From Chitinophagaceae bacterium UBA1946 (GTDB taxonomy: Bacteria; Bacteroidota; Bacteroidia; Chitinophagales; Chitinophagaceae): a DNA stretch of 64,000 nt. The stretch is taken from NCBI GenBank assembly GCA_002336815.1, contig DDEU01000088.1:49285-113284 (forward strand). Direction: 5' to 3'. Position 1 is the stretch's first letter. Every line of letters begins with the position of its first letter. Under the pieces are notes generated by a model. The model ran no database searches and was not told the DNA's origin. It was given only the letters and a program-made list of their open reading frames with translations. The translations under genes and the position numbers were made by a program. This document shows positions 19,739-28,876 of the stretch, piece after piece.

Positions 19739-20767
19739 ATGAATTTTACAAAACTATTTATTGCCATTCTTATTGTTACAGTCTTAACGGCTTGTAACAA
19801 CAGCAGCAATATTAAAAAAGAGCAATACCAAATCACCGGCACCATTGAAAAAATTGACGCTTCATTGGATGCAATTATTTCCACTGCTGCAAAGGCAGAA
19901 ATTATTGCGGAAGGTTTTAAATGGAGCGAAGGCCCTGTGTGGATAGAGCATCAAAAAATGTTGTTGTTTTCTGATGTACCTGCCAATACTGTTTATAAAT
20001 GGACTGAAGAAAAAGGAAAAGTAATTTATTTAACTCCTTCAGGTTATACTGACAGTATAACACGTGGTGGAGAAATGGGTTCCAATGGTTTAACAACAGA
20101 TGATAATGGCAACCTTGTTTTATGCCAGCATGGTAACAGGCAAATGGCTAAGATGGAGGCAGCGCTTGATAAACCAGCCCCAATATTTACCAGTATTGCA
20201 AATGTATACAACGGTAAAAAATTCAATAGTCCCAATGACGCAGTATATAGCAGCAAGGGTGAACTGTTTTTTACTGATCCGCCCTATGGTTTGGAAACGC
20301 AGGGTGATGATGATCCCAAAAAAGAGCTCCCCTTCAACGGCGTTTACAAAGTGAAAAAAAACGGGAAAGTTGTTTTGCTGTCAGATTCCATCACACGTCC
20401 CAATGGCCTGGCTTTTTTCCCTGGAGAAAAGAAAATGATCATTGCAAACTCCGATCCTGCAAAACCTTACTGGTACCTGTATGATGTGGGAGAAAGTGAT
20501 TCCCTGCAAAATGGAAAAATATTTTACGATGCTTCCGTTGCAATGGGTAAGGATGTGCATGGCTTACCGGATGGATTAAAAATCGATACAAAGGGAAATG
20601 TATATGCAACAGGGCCAGGTGGTATATGGATCTTTAACAGCGAAGGAAAACTGCTGGGTAAAATCAAATTGAATGGCCCTGCGTCAAATTGTGCGTTGTC
20701 GCCAGATGAAAAAACACTGTATGTAACAAATGATATGAACGTACTGAGAATTAAACTGAGAGATTAA
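19739..20767 (+). CDS. SMP-30/gluconolactonase-family lactonase, lipoprotein
   Basis: About 342 residues from the ATG at 19739; an upstream in-frame TTG at 19721 is less likely. The N-terminus is a lipoprotein signal with lipobox VLTAC, so the enzyme is outside the cytoplasm. The six-bladed propeller motifs of SMP-30 lactonases are clear: WSEGPVW, NSPNDAVYSSKGELFFTDPPYG and HGLPDGLKIDTKGNVYATGPGG. The Glu, Asn and Asp residues of these motifs bind the metal. It would hydrolyse pentono- or glucono-lactone to the aldonate. An extracytoplasmic lactonase next to a cytoplasmic dehydrogenase is a mismatch in location, discussed in the findings. Confidence 0.85.
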   Translation: MNFTKLFIAILIVTVLTACNNSSNIKKEQYQITGTIEKIDASLDAIISTAAKAEIIAEGFKWSEGPVWIEHQKMLLFSDVPANTVYKWTEEKGKVIYLTPSGYTDSITRGGEMGSNGLTTDDNGNLVLCQHGNRQMAKMEAALDKPAPIFTSIANVYNGKKFNSPNDAVYSSKGELFFTDPPYGLETQGDDDPKKELPFNGVYKVKKNGKVVLLSDSITRPNGLAFFPGEKKMIIANSDPAKPYWYLYDVGESDSLQNGKIFYDASVAMGKDVHGLPDGLKIDTKGNVYATGPGGIWIFNSEGKLLGKIKLNGPASNCALSPDEKTLYVTNDMNVLRIKLRD

Positions 20768-20799
20768 TAACATAAAAAAGCTTTAACGGCTTTAAGCAG

Positions 20800-21627
20800 A
20801 TGAAACTATACAATACAAGTAACGGTACAGTGATTGAAGCAAACAATCAATTTTACCCGGTATCCATCGCCTGGGATAAAATCATCAATGACGATCATGC
20901 GCTGCAAACGGCGAACACGCTTATTGCTGGTGCAACAGCAGGAGACGTCAATTTGATTGAAGAGCTACTCCCTGTAATTGGTAGCAACCAGGAATTATGG
21001 GCCTGTGGTGTTACTTATTTACGCAGTAAGATTGGGCGGCAGGAAGAAAGCAAAGATGCCGGCGGTAGTGATTTTTACGGCCGTGTGTACGAAGCGGAAA
21101 GACCTGAATGCTTTTTCAAAAGCACTCCACATCGTGTTGTGGGCAACAAAGGTTTTGTAAGAATAAGAAAAGACAGTACCTGGGATGTACCGGAGCCTGA
21201 ACTAACCTTAGTGGTTACTTCATCAGGAAAAATAATTGGTTATACGATTGGTAATGATATGAGCAGCCGCAGTATCGAAGGTGAAAATCCATTGTACCTT
21301 CCTCAGGCAAAAACCTATGATGGTTGTGCTGCACTCGGCCCCTGCATTTTTCTTACAGAAAAACCAATTGACCCGGGTACAACCATTACATTAAACATTA
21401 ACAGGAATAACGAAACAGCATTCAGCGATACCATTGCCATCAGCCAGATGAAACGTACACCTGTAGAATTAACTTCTTTTGTTTACCGTGAATGCTCCTT
21501 CCCTTTCGGTTGCATGATCATGACTGGCACCGGCATTGTGCCCGGCAATGACTTCACTTTACAAAGCGGCGATGAGATCTCAATAACAATTGACAACATT
21601 GGAACACTGACAAACACGGTGACTTAA
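20800..21627 (+). CDS. FAH-family 2-keto-3-deoxypentonate dehydratase (KdaD/XylX-like)
   Basis: A 275-residue fumarylacetoacetate hydrolase-fold protein without signal peptide. Metal ligands are visible as Glu132 and Glu134 (VPEPELTLVV) and Asp153 (GNDMSSR). The spacing equals Glu143/Glu145/Asp164, as I recall it, of Sulfolobus 2-keto-3-deoxy-D-arabinonate dehydratase. Relatives (KdaD, haloarchaeal XylX) dehydrate 2-keto-3-deoxypentonates to 2-oxoglutarate semialdehyde. The neighbours, pentonate dehydratase and semialdehyde dehydrogenase, catalyse the steps before and after, so this function is strongly suggested. The FAH family also includes aromatic-degradation hydrolases, which the context does not support. 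Confidence 0.82.
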   Translation: MKLYNTSNGTVIEANNQFYPVSIAWDKIINDDHALQTANTLIAGATAGDVNLIEELLPVIGSNQELWACGVTYLRSKIGRQEESKDAGGSDFYGRVYEAERPECFFKSTPHRVVGNKGFVRIRKDSTWDVPEPELTLVVTSSGKIIGYTIGNDMSSRSIEGENPLYLPQAKTYDGCAALGPCIFLTEKPIDPGTTITLNINRNNETAFSDTIAISQMKRTPVELTSFVYRECSFPFGCMIMTGTGIVPGNDFTLQSGDEISITIDNIGTLTNTVT

Positions 21628-21650
21628 GAAATGTAATTAATTATCAACAA

Positions 21651-22826
21651 ATGAGAACAAGGCCGATCCTGCTTAAATTATGTACCGCATTCCTTCTGTG
21701 TGCAGCAAATTGTATTCCGCCAAAACAACTTTCGGCACAAAACAATAAAAACAATACGTTAAAGGATACGTACAGCAGTGCTTTTTTAATGGGGATGGCA
21801 ATTAATGATGCCATCGTATCAGGAACGGATAAGGTATCACAGGACATCGTAGTGAAACATTTCAACAGCATCACACTGGAAAATTCCATGAAAGCAGCGT
21901 TGATCAATCCGCAGCCGGGTGTTTTTAACTTTGCACCTGCAGATGCATTTGTTGCTTTTGGAGAAGCACATAAAATGTTTATCGTTGGGCATACATTGGT
22001 TTGGCATAACCAGGTGCCCCCGTGGTTTTTTACAAATGCAGAAGGCAAACCCAATACACAGGAAGAACAAAAAGAGCGTTTGCGAAACCATATAAAAACA
22101 GTTGCCGGAAGGTATGCAGGGCGTGTACATGCATGGGATGTGGTGAATGAAGTGATTGATAACGACGGAAGCTACCGGCCCACCCAATGGGTAAATGCAT
22201 TTGGCAATGGCGATACATTGGTAAAGTATGCATTTAAGTTTGCCAGTGAATTTGCACCCAATACAGAATTATACTACAACGATTTTAATGCATGGCGGCC
22301 TGCAAAAAGAGATGGCATTGTAAGAATGGTTAAAATGCTGCAAAAAGAAGGCATCCGTATTGATGCTGTTGGTATGCAGGGACATTGGGGCTTGAATTAT
22401 CCAACAACAAAATACATTGAAGATGCAATTGATGCCTACGCAGCCTGCGGCGTAAAAGTGATGATAACAGAACTGGATGTGGATGTACTACCCTTAACAA
22501 AGGAAGGCCAGGTAATTGGGCAGGGAATGAGCGATAAACAATTTCAACTGGAAGAATTTAAAACATTCCTCGATCCATATCCAACCGGGCTGCCAGAATC
22601 TGTTCAGCAATTACTGGCAAACCGGTATGCAGAATTATTCAGGATCTTTTATGGAAGAAAAGATAAGATCAAAAGAGTAACTTGTTGGGGTGTGCATGAT
22701 GGCATGAGCTGGAAAAATGATTACCCCATTCCCGGTAGAACGAATTATCCATTATTATGGGACAGGAACCGGGAACCAAAGCCAGCTTTGAATGCGGTGC
22801 TTCGTGTTCCGGATGAAATGAAATAG
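21651..22826 (+). CDS. GH10 endo-1,4-beta-xylanase (first copy), secreted
   Basis: A 391-residue protein with a signal peptide ending near KQLSAQ. The single GH10 barrel has WHNQVPPW, acid/base Glu167 (WDVVNE) and nucleophile Glu274 (ITELD). No carbohydrate-binding module is visible. GH10 enzymes cut the xylan backbone and accept decorated chains, giving short arabino- and glucurono-xylooligosaccharides. It is placed inside the aldonate-metabolism gene run, between the KdaD-like dehydratase and the GntP permease. A paralogue of similar size is at 37984. Confidence 0.95.
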   Translation: MRTRPILLKLCTAFLLCAANCIPPKQLSAQNNKNNTLKDTYSSAFLMGMAINDAIVSGTDKVSQDIVVKHFNSITLENSMKAALINPQPGVFNFAPADAFVAFGEAHKMFIVGHTLVWHNQVPPWFFTNAEGKPNTQEEQKERLRNHIKTVAGRYAGRVHAWDVVNEVIDNDGSYRPTQWVNAFGNGDTLVKYAFKFASEFAPNTELYYNDFNAWRPAKRDGIVRMVKMLQKEGIRIDAVGMQGHWGLNYPTTKYIEDAIDAYAACGVKVMITELDVDVLPLTKEGQVIGQGMSDKQFQLEEFKTFLDPYPTGLPESVQQLLANRYAELFRIFYGRKDKIKRVTCWGVHDGMSWKNDYPIPGRTNYPLLWDRNREPKPALNAVLRVPDEMK

Positions 22827-22850
22827 ATTTACCGCTGCATAAAAAGCCAT

Positions 22851-24161
22851 ATGGAATTACTTGTCATATTTTTTGCCATCTGTTTACAGATATTCCTTAC
22901 CTATAAAAAAGTAAGCCCTTTTTTATCCCTGCTTGTTGTTGCCATTCTCTCCGGTCTTTTTCTCGGCATGGAACCTATACAGATTCTCAAATCGTTTGAG
23001 AAAGGTGCCGGGAGTACATTGGGCGGCCTGGCGTTGATCATTTGTCTTGGTGCCATACTGGGAAAAATATTGGAAACCGGTGGCGCCGCAGAAAAGATTT
23101 CGCTTACACTGATCAATGGGTTCGGTCAAAAAAATGTACAGTGGGCTGTGTTGCTCACCGGATTTTTAATTGGGCTGCCCTTGTACTACAATGCAGCTTT
23201 CGTAGTACTGGTGCCATTGGTTTTCTCTATTGCAGCGAAAGCGAAATTACCGTTGTTATATGTTGCCATTCCAATGGCGGCATCCTTATCAACCACCCAT
23301 TGTTTTCTGCCTCCCCACCCCAGCCCGGTATTCCTGGTAAATTCTTTTCATGCCGATATGGGAAAAACGTTGATGTATGGGCTGGTCATCACCATTCCCG
23401 TTGTGATCATTGCCGGGCCGGTATTAGGGCAGTTTTTAAAAAACATAGAAGTTAATATAAAGTCCTTTTTCGTATCCGAAGAAGAGAAAACAGGAAAACA
23501 GCTTCCTGCTGCCTTACCAAGTTTTCTTATCGGGCTGTTACCCGTTATTTTAATAACGATGGCTGTGATCGCCGGCAGCTTTATGCCGGACAGTGGCTTA
23601 AAAAAAATCCTGCTGTTTACAGGTGATTCCACCATCGCACTATTGCTCTCCGTTTTTTTTGCCATCTGGTATTTCGGCATCAGGGCTGGAAAAAAAATGG
23701 AGAAAACCATGAAATGGCTGAGCGATGCCATTGCAGGCATTGCCGTTATCCTGCTGATCATAACTGCCGGTGGCATTTTCAAACAGGTATTGCAGGATAG
23801 CGGCACTGATAAATACATTGCCTCCTTTAGTGAAAAATGGCAGATGCCCCCGTTGATCTTTGCCTGGGTTATTACTGCGATGTTAAGGGTAGCGATCGGC
23901 TCTGCTACCGTTGCAGGCATTACTGCCGCCAGTGTAGTTACACCCCTGGTAGCAAGCGGTGTTGCCTCACCTGAGTTGATGGTACTGGCAGTTGGTGCAG
24001 GCAGCGTTTTTGGATCACACGTCAATGATTCAGGGTTCTGGATGTTCAAAGAATTTTTTAATCTAACACTGAAGCAAACATTCATGTCATGGACGGTGAT
24101 GGAAACAACGATCTCAATCATTGGCTTACTCGGTGTACTGCTCCTGGATGCAATCTTATAA
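22851..24161 (+). CDS. GntP-family aldonate:H+ symporter (gluconate permease-like)
   Basis: A 436-residue integral membrane protein with about 12 hydrophobic segments. GntP family hallmarks include the GLPLYYNAAFVVLVPLVF segment, the TTHCFLPPHPSPV segment and GSHVNDSGFWMFKEFF near the C-terminus. GntP relatives import gluconate and other aldonates. In this setting xylonate, arabinonate or gluconate produced outside the membrane is a reasonable substrate. The gluconokinase at 8760 and the pentonate dehydratase at 17988 would take the imported acid in two directions. It closes the oxidative gene run. Confidence 0.88.
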   Translation: MELLVIFFAICLQIFLTYKKVSPFLSLLVVAILSGLFLGMEPIQILKSFEKGAGSTLGGLALIICLGAILGKILETGGAAEKISLTLINGFGQKNVQWAVLLTGFLIGLPLYYNAAFVVLVPLVFSIAAKAKLPLLYVAIPMAASLSTTHCFLPPHPSPVFLVNSFHADMGKTLMYGLVITIPVVIIAGPVLGQFLKNIEVNIKSFFVSEEEKTGKQLPAALPSFLIGLLPVILITMAVIAGSFMPDSGLKKILLFTGDSTIALLLSVFFAIWYFGIRAGKKMEKTMKWLSDAIAGIAVILLIITAGGIFKQVLQDSGTDKYIASFSEKWQMPPLIFAWVITAMLRVAIGSATVAGITAASVVTPLVASGVASPELMVLAVGAGSVFGSHVNDSGFWMFKEFFNLTLKQTFMSWTVMETTISIIGLLGVLLLDAIL

Positions 24162-24242
24162 GATAGCTTTTACAACAGGGCAGCAAAACCATCAATCAAC
24201 TTTTTTAATGATCAGCGGGGAATGCGTCTTTTCAGTCAAAAC

Positions 24243-24254
24243 GCAACCGATTGC
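24243..24254. promoter_or_regulatory. Upstream LacI-type palindrome (GCAACCGATTGC)
   Basis: GCAA and TTGC arms flank a CCGA centre. The same 12 bases recur 201 bp downstream. The form resembles operators of LacI/PurR-family repressors. Spaced pairs allow looping, but no LacI gene is in the window. Confidence 0.5.
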
Positions 24255-24443
24255 AACGCTATTGGGTTTAGTGACGCCATATTTCACAACATTTTATACC
24301 TGGAGGCTGATAACGGCATGGGTCACCCGGAAAAAAAAGCCTTGCTAAAATCCAACATTAAAAGTCAAAGAGACCATTAAAAGGAAATTTATCGGCCAAT
24401 TAATACAAAGATTTTTGACGATTTACTTATAATTTGTATTTTC

Positions 24444-24459
24444 ATGCAACCGATTGCAT
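24444..24459. promoter_or_regulatory. LacI-type operator overlapping the promoter of the GH51-led operon
   Basis: ATGCAA-CCGA-TTGCAT has perfect 6-bp arms. It lies 48 bp before the GH51 start and just after a TATAATTTG stretch, where a repressor would block initiation. This is inferred from palindrome quality, repetition and position. Confidence 0.58.
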
Positions 24460-24506
24460 ATTTAGCCGGTATATGAGGTTACTGTTGCAACCCGGGAAAT
24501 TGCTAT

Positions 24507-26507
24507 ATGAAAAGAAACGCAAGCTATATAAGTGCTGTACTAAAAATTTGCATCACTACCACGCTAACGGTTAACCTTGCATTCATTGGGGCAACCCAGC
24601 CAATATATCCTGATTATGCAGGTAAAAAAATAAGTCCCGACCTGTTCGGGTTGTTTTTTGAAGACATCAATTATGCAGCCGATGGAGGATTATATGCCGA
24701 ACAAATACAAAACCGGTCTTTTGAATACAGCCCCACGGAACAAAGGGAATGGCACCCACTTACCTCCTGGGAGTACCTGACGCCGGGTTACTCTTACGGC
24801 AGTATCAGCGTAGAAACCGCTTCACCCATCAACTCCAATAATCCTCATTATATCGTTTTGAATGCTGAGCATATTGGCAAAGAAGAAAAGTATGCAGGCC
24901 CATCCGGTGTGGGTATAAAGAACACCGGCTTCGCAGGCATTGTGATAAAGGCCGGGGAAAAATACAATTTCTCCCTGTTTGCAAAACAAATTTCACCTGC
25001 ACCCATCAACTTAATGGTTACCCTGCAGAATACAAAAGGAGAAATACTGGCGGAGCAATCCATTTCAACCTCTTCCAGCAACTGGCAAAAATATACAGCG
25101 AACCTGGCGGTACCAGCAAGTTTTGATACAGCGGCATTGGTAATATTGGCAACAACACCCGGTAAACTGGCACTGGACGTTATATCCCTTTTTCCTGCAG
25201 CAACTTTTAAGAACAGGCCCAACGGGCTTCGCTCTGACCTGGCGCAATTACTGGCAGATATGAAACCTGCCTTTATCCGGTTTCCCGGTGGTTGCCTGGC
25301 GCATGGCGATGGTCTGGGGAATATGTACCGTTGGAAAAACACGATCGGCCCAATTGAAGAGCGGGTCGAGCAAAAAAATCTCTGGGGTTATCATCAAACC
25401 GCCGGGTTAGGCTATTATGAGTATTTCCAATTTTGCGAAGACATTGGCGCAAAAGCGTTACCTGTACTACCCGCCGCCGTTAGTTGCCAGAATTCTGGAG
25501 GCACCTGGCGAATCGTTGGCACAGGGCAAAAAGCCATACCGCTAAAAGAAATGCCGGAATATATCCAGGAAGTGCTGGACCTTATCGAATGGGCGAACGG
25601 CCCTTCAACTTCCACCTGGGGTGCCAAACGTGCCGCCGCTGGGCATCCCTCTCCTTTCAATCTTCAATATGTGGCAATTGGCAATGAAGACAAGATCACT
25701 CCTGAATTTGAAGAACGTTTCGCCATGATCTTTAAAGCCGTTAAAGAAAAATATCCAGGCATCACCATCATTGGCACCTCAGGCCCTTTTCACAGTGGCG
25801 ATGATTTTGACAAAGGCTGGAAACTGGCTGGTAAGTTATCCGTTCCTGTTATAGACGAACATTATTACACCAGTCCGGAATGGTTTATAAGTAATCAATA
25901 CAGGTATGATCACTATAACAGGAAACAAGGCCAGGTTTATTTAGGAGAGTATGCTTCCTGGGGGAATAAAATGCAAAATCCCCTTTCCGAAGCCATTTAC
26001 ATGACAGGACTTGAACGCAATGGTGATATTGTAAAGCTCTCTTCCTATGCACCATTATTTGCAAAAAAAGACCATACCCAATGGAAAACAGACATGATAT
26101 TTTTCTCCAATACCGGCTACTACCTCACACCCAATTATCATGTACAAAAAATGTTCTCCGTAAACAAAGGAGATTATTACCTGGATAAGGTTATTGATAA
26201 AGACGGGACTGATAGTTTGCTTGCCGGGTCCTGCGTTTTTGAAACTAAGTCCGGCGACATCATCCTGAAACTGGTAAATGCCGGGAAAACAGGAAAAGAA
26301 TTTAAGATCAATCTCAGTGGCTTCGGCAAAGTCTTGCCCGATGCGATAAAAACAATACTTAGTGGCGATGCAGAGGATGCCAATAGTTTTGACAATTTGA
26401 ATGCCGTAGAGCCAATAATATCATCTATTGAGGTTGCCAAAAAAATGAGCTATGCAGCGCCGGGGATGTCGTTAACGGTTATCCGCATTAACACAATTAA
26501 TAAGTAA
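24507..26507 (+). CDS. GH51 alpha-L-arabinofuranosidase (long form with CBM4/9-like domain), secreted
   Basis: A 666-residue protein with an N-terminal signal sequence of about 30 residues. The GH51 start (ISPDLFGLFFEDINYAADGGLYAEQI) is followed by a beta-sandwich resembling CBM4/9 (about residues 75-230). The barrel has RFPGGCLAHGDG, acid/base Glu394 (IGNED) and nucleophile Glu481 (GEYASW), then the C-terminal sandwich. It removes alpha-L-arabinofuranose side chains from arabinoxylan or arabinan. It is the first gene after the operator region and so leads the long downstream operon. Confidence 0.93.
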   Translation: MKRNASYISAVLKICITTTLTVNLAFIGATQPIYPDYAGKKISPDLFGLFFEDINYAADGGLYAEQIQNRSFEYSPTEQREWHPLTSWEYLTPGYSYGSISVETASPINSNNPHYIVLNAEHIGKEEKYAGPSGVGIKNTGFAGIVIKAGEKYNFSLFAKQISPAPINLMVTLQNTKGEILAEQSISTSSSNWQKYTANLAVPASFDTAALVILATTPGKLALDVISLFPAATFKNRPNGLRSDLAQLLADMKPAFIRFPGGCLAHGDGLGNMYRWKNTIGPIEERVEQKNLWGYHQTAGLGYYEYFQFCEDIGAKALPVLPAAVSCQNSGGTWRIVGTGQKAIPLKEMPEYIQEVLDLIEWANGPSTSTWGAKRAAAGHPSPFNLQYVAIGNEDKITPEFEERFAMIFKAVKEKYPGITIIGTSGPFHSGDDFDKGWKLAGKLSVPVIDEHYYTSPEWFISNQYRYDHYNRKQGQVYLGEYASWGNKMQNPLSEAIYMTGLERNGDIVKLSSYAPLFAKKDHTQWKTDMIFFSNTGYYLTPNYHVQKMFSVNKGDYYLDKVIDKDGTDSLLAGSCVFETKSGDIILKLVNAGKTGKEFKINLSGFGKVLPDAIKTILSGDAEDANSFDNLNAVEPIISSIEVAKKMSYAAPGMSLTVIRINTINK

Positions 26508-26516
26508 GAAAAGAAA

Positions 26517-28052
26517 ATGCTTAAAAAATATATCACTGCTGTTTTATTGCTGTCATCGTTGTTTGGCAAGGCCCAACCGACCATTGACAGCAGTAACTAT
26601 CCTGCACCTATAAACTTTACAACAGCGCAGGACCAGGCGAATATGCTGCAACAGCTTGGCATAAAAAAATTAAGGCCCGGCCCAAGTGGAGATGAAAAAG
26701 CACCCAATCATGCCAACTACGATCAATCATTGGCCGACCCCTGTCCGCAGTTGCCGGATCCGTTAATAACAAAGAAGGGCAAAACGGTTACCACGAAAGA
26801 AATATGGTGGAACCAACGCCGCCCGGAGATTGTAAAAGATTTTGAAACGGAGATGTATGGCCGCATTCCTGGAAATGTTCCCAATGTGACATGGACAATA
26901 AAAATTACGGACAATGAATATGTTGGATGGACACCGGTAATTGCAAGGCAAATCAAAGGACATGTTGACAACAGTTCGTATCCACTGATCAATGTTGATA
27001 TCAACATGATGCTGGTGCTACCTGCCAATGCAAAAGGGCCGGTGCCGGTGCTGATCATGTTCAGTGGCAGGCCAGCCTTTCCTGCACCTGCTCAACCTTC
27101 ACCAGATGAGATGGAAAAAATAAATACTGCTTTTAAGGACCTGATGATACAGCATGATCCTTCGCTCAAACTAATTTTTGATAAATACCCTGCCTATGCT
27201 CCCATCACAAGATTGCAGGGCTTTAATCCTTTTGCGCCGCCACCGGCCACCGAACCAACTCCAACAGAACAGTTACTGGCATCAGGCTGGGGCTATGTGC
27301 AGTTAGAAACCACCAGCATACAGGAAGACAACGGAGCAGGATTAACAAGAGGTATCATTGGCCTGGTAAACAAAGGGCAACCACGCAAGCCGGAAGATTG
27401 GGGAGCATTAAGAGCCTGGTCATGGGGTGCTGCCCGTGTGCTGGATTATTTAGAAACAGAGCCTTTGGTGGATGCAAAAAAAGTGGGCATAGAAGGCGTA
27501 TCCCGTTATGGAAAAGCCGCATTGGTAACAATGGCCTTTGAACCAAGATTTGCTGTTGGGCTCATTGGTTCATCCGGCAAAGGAGGTACCACACTGCAAC
27601 GCCGTGTATTTGGAGAAGCAGTGGAAAGCCTTACTGGAGGTGGCTATTACTGGATGTGCGGCAACTATATGAAATATGGAGCCGAAGAAGCTGCCTCTGG
27701 CAAAAAAACAGGTTGCGATCTGCCAGTGGATGCGCATGAATTGATTGCACTCTGTGCACCACGGCCATTGTTTGTAAGTTATGGCATTCCTGAAAAAGGC
27801 GATGCTAACTGGCTGGATCAGAAAGGAAGTTATATGGCAACCATAGCAGCAGGAACAGTCTATAAATTTTTAGGTGCAAAAGACCTGGGTGTGAGCAATA
27901 ATTACATGACAGAAAAAATGCCTCCCGTACTAACTAGTATGCTGGGTGGAGATTTAGCATGGCGCCAGCACGATGGTGGCCATACCGATGCACCCAATTA
28001 TAAATACTTTATTCCCTGGGCTGCTGCCTTACTTAATGATAGAACAAAATAA
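26517..28052 (+). CDS. CE15-like glucuronoyl esterase, secreted
   Basis: A 511-residue alpha/beta-hydrolase with a signal peptide (ending FGKAQ). The catalytic Ser329 lies in GVSRYGK, the CE15 form G-x-S-R-x-G-K. A GSSGKGG segment and AHELIALCAPRPL follow, and HDGGHTDAP supplies the likely catalytic His near residue 490. CE15 enzymes split the ester between lignin alcohols and 4-O-methylglucuronate on xylan, so the substrate is probably glucuronoxylan cross-linked to lignin. No GH67 or GH115 alpha-glucuronidase is visible in the window. It begins 9 bp after GH51, in the same operon. Confidence 0.85.
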   Translation: MLKKYITAVLLLSSLFGKAQPTIDSSNYPAPINFTTAQDQANMLQQLGIKKLRPGPSGDEKAPNHANYDQSLADPCPQLPDPLITKKGKTVTTKEIWWNQRRPEIVKDFETEMYGRIPGNVPNVTWTIKITDNEYVGWTPVIARQIKGHVDNSSYPLINVDINMMLVLPANAKGPVPVLIMFSGRPAFPAPAQPSPDEMEKINTAFKDLMIQHDPSLKLIFDKYPAYAPITRLQGFNPFAPPPATEPTPTEQLLASGWGYVQLETTSIQEDNGAGLTRGIIGLVNKGQPRKPEDWGALRAWSWGAARVLDYLETEPLVDAKKVGIEGVSRYGKAALVTMAFEPRFAVGLIGSSGKGGTTLQRRVFGEAVESLTGGGYYWMCGNYMKYGAEEAASGKKTGCDLPVDAHELIALCAPRPLFVSYGIPEKGDANWLDQKGSYMATIAAGTVYKFLGAKDLGVSNNYMTEKMPPVLTSMLGGDLAWRQHDGGHTDAPNYKYFIPWAAALLNDRTK

Positions 28053-28056
28053 TACG

Positions 28057-28848
28057 ATGAAAAACAATTGCCTGCTTTTATTGTGTTGCATTCTCCTGGC
28101 ATCCATTTCAACTGCACAAACCAATACTGCATGGCAGAATAAAAAATGTGCCGTGGTACTTACTTATGACGATGCTGTTCCGCAACAACTGGACAATGCG
28201 GTACCGGTATTAGATTCTCTCGATATAAAAGCCACCTTTTATTTAACTGCCCTTTTTGCCAAGGACAGGCTGGATGACTGGCGGAAACTGGCAGCAAAAG
28301 GACATGAACTCGGTAACCATACCTTGTTTCATCCCTGTACCGGTGGCAAAGGAAGAGAATGGGTAAAACCTGATTATCAACTGCAAAATTACAGCGTACA
28401 AAGAATGCTGGATGAAGTGAGAATGACCAATGTTTTTCTGAAAGCGCTGGACGGAAGATCTAAACGCACTTTTGCTTTTACCTGTGGCGACATGAAAATA
28501 AATGATTCCTCTTTTATCGAAGCAATGAAAGATGATTTTGTAGCCGCCAGGGCTGTAAGGAATGAAATGCATACGATTGATAAAGTGGATGTATACAATA
28601 CAGATTGCTATGTAGTAAACAATCATACTGCAGCACAGATGATTGAATGGGTCAAAAAAGCACAAGAAACAAATTCACTCCTGGTGATACTGTTTCATGG
28701 TGTGGGTGGTGGAAACGGGTTAGATGTGTCTGTGAGTGAACACCGTAAATTTTTACACTATCTAAAAGAACAGGAAAAAAACATTTGGATCACTACCATG
28801 CTGGATGCAGCAGAATGGGTAAATAAATACAATAACACAAAAAAATAA
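28057..28848 (+). CDS. Secreted polysaccharide deacetylase-like (CE4 fold) protein
   Basis: I chose the ATG at 28057 (MKNNCLLLLCCILL), which gives a signal peptide ending STAQ and 263 residues. An in-frame ATG at 27973 lies inside the CE15 gene and is unlikely. NodB-type motifs are present: TYDDA (metal Asp pair) and NHTLFHP (metal His pair). HGVGGG near residue 215 supplies the later His. It may remove acetyl groups from xylan. NodB-fold proteins also act on chitin or peptidoglycan, but the operon favours xylan. Confidence 0.8.
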   Translation: MKNNCLLLLCCILLASISTAQTNTAWQNKKCAVVLTYDDAVPQQLDNAVPVLDSLDIKATFYLTALFAKDRLDDWRKLAAKGHELGNHTLFHPCTGGKGREWVKPDYQLQNYSVQRMLDEVRMTNVFLKALDGRSKRTFAFTCGDMKINDSSFIEAMKDDFVAARAVRNEMHTIDKVDVYNTDCYVVNNHTAAQMIEWVKKAQETNSLLVILFHGVGGGNGLDVSVSEHRKFLHYLKEQEKNIWITTMLDAAEWVNKYNNTKK

Positions 28849-28876
28849 AGACTGCAAGGATAAAAAATACGGCGAC

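Larger units (their letters stand above)
24162..24506. other. 345 bp intergenic control region with two palindromic operators
   Basis: I see no gene here. It holds two copies of a GCAACCGATTGC palindrome (24243 and 24444), the second next to an AT-rich TATAATTTG stretch at about 24429. It divides the aldonate block from the downstream xylan-enzyme run and probably contains that run's promoter. Confidence 0.6.

Noticed and set aside
23348..24121. 257-residue minus-strand frame inside the GntP permease
   Set aside because: Antisense shadow of a hydrophobic, well-conserved + strand gene; no own signal or domain.
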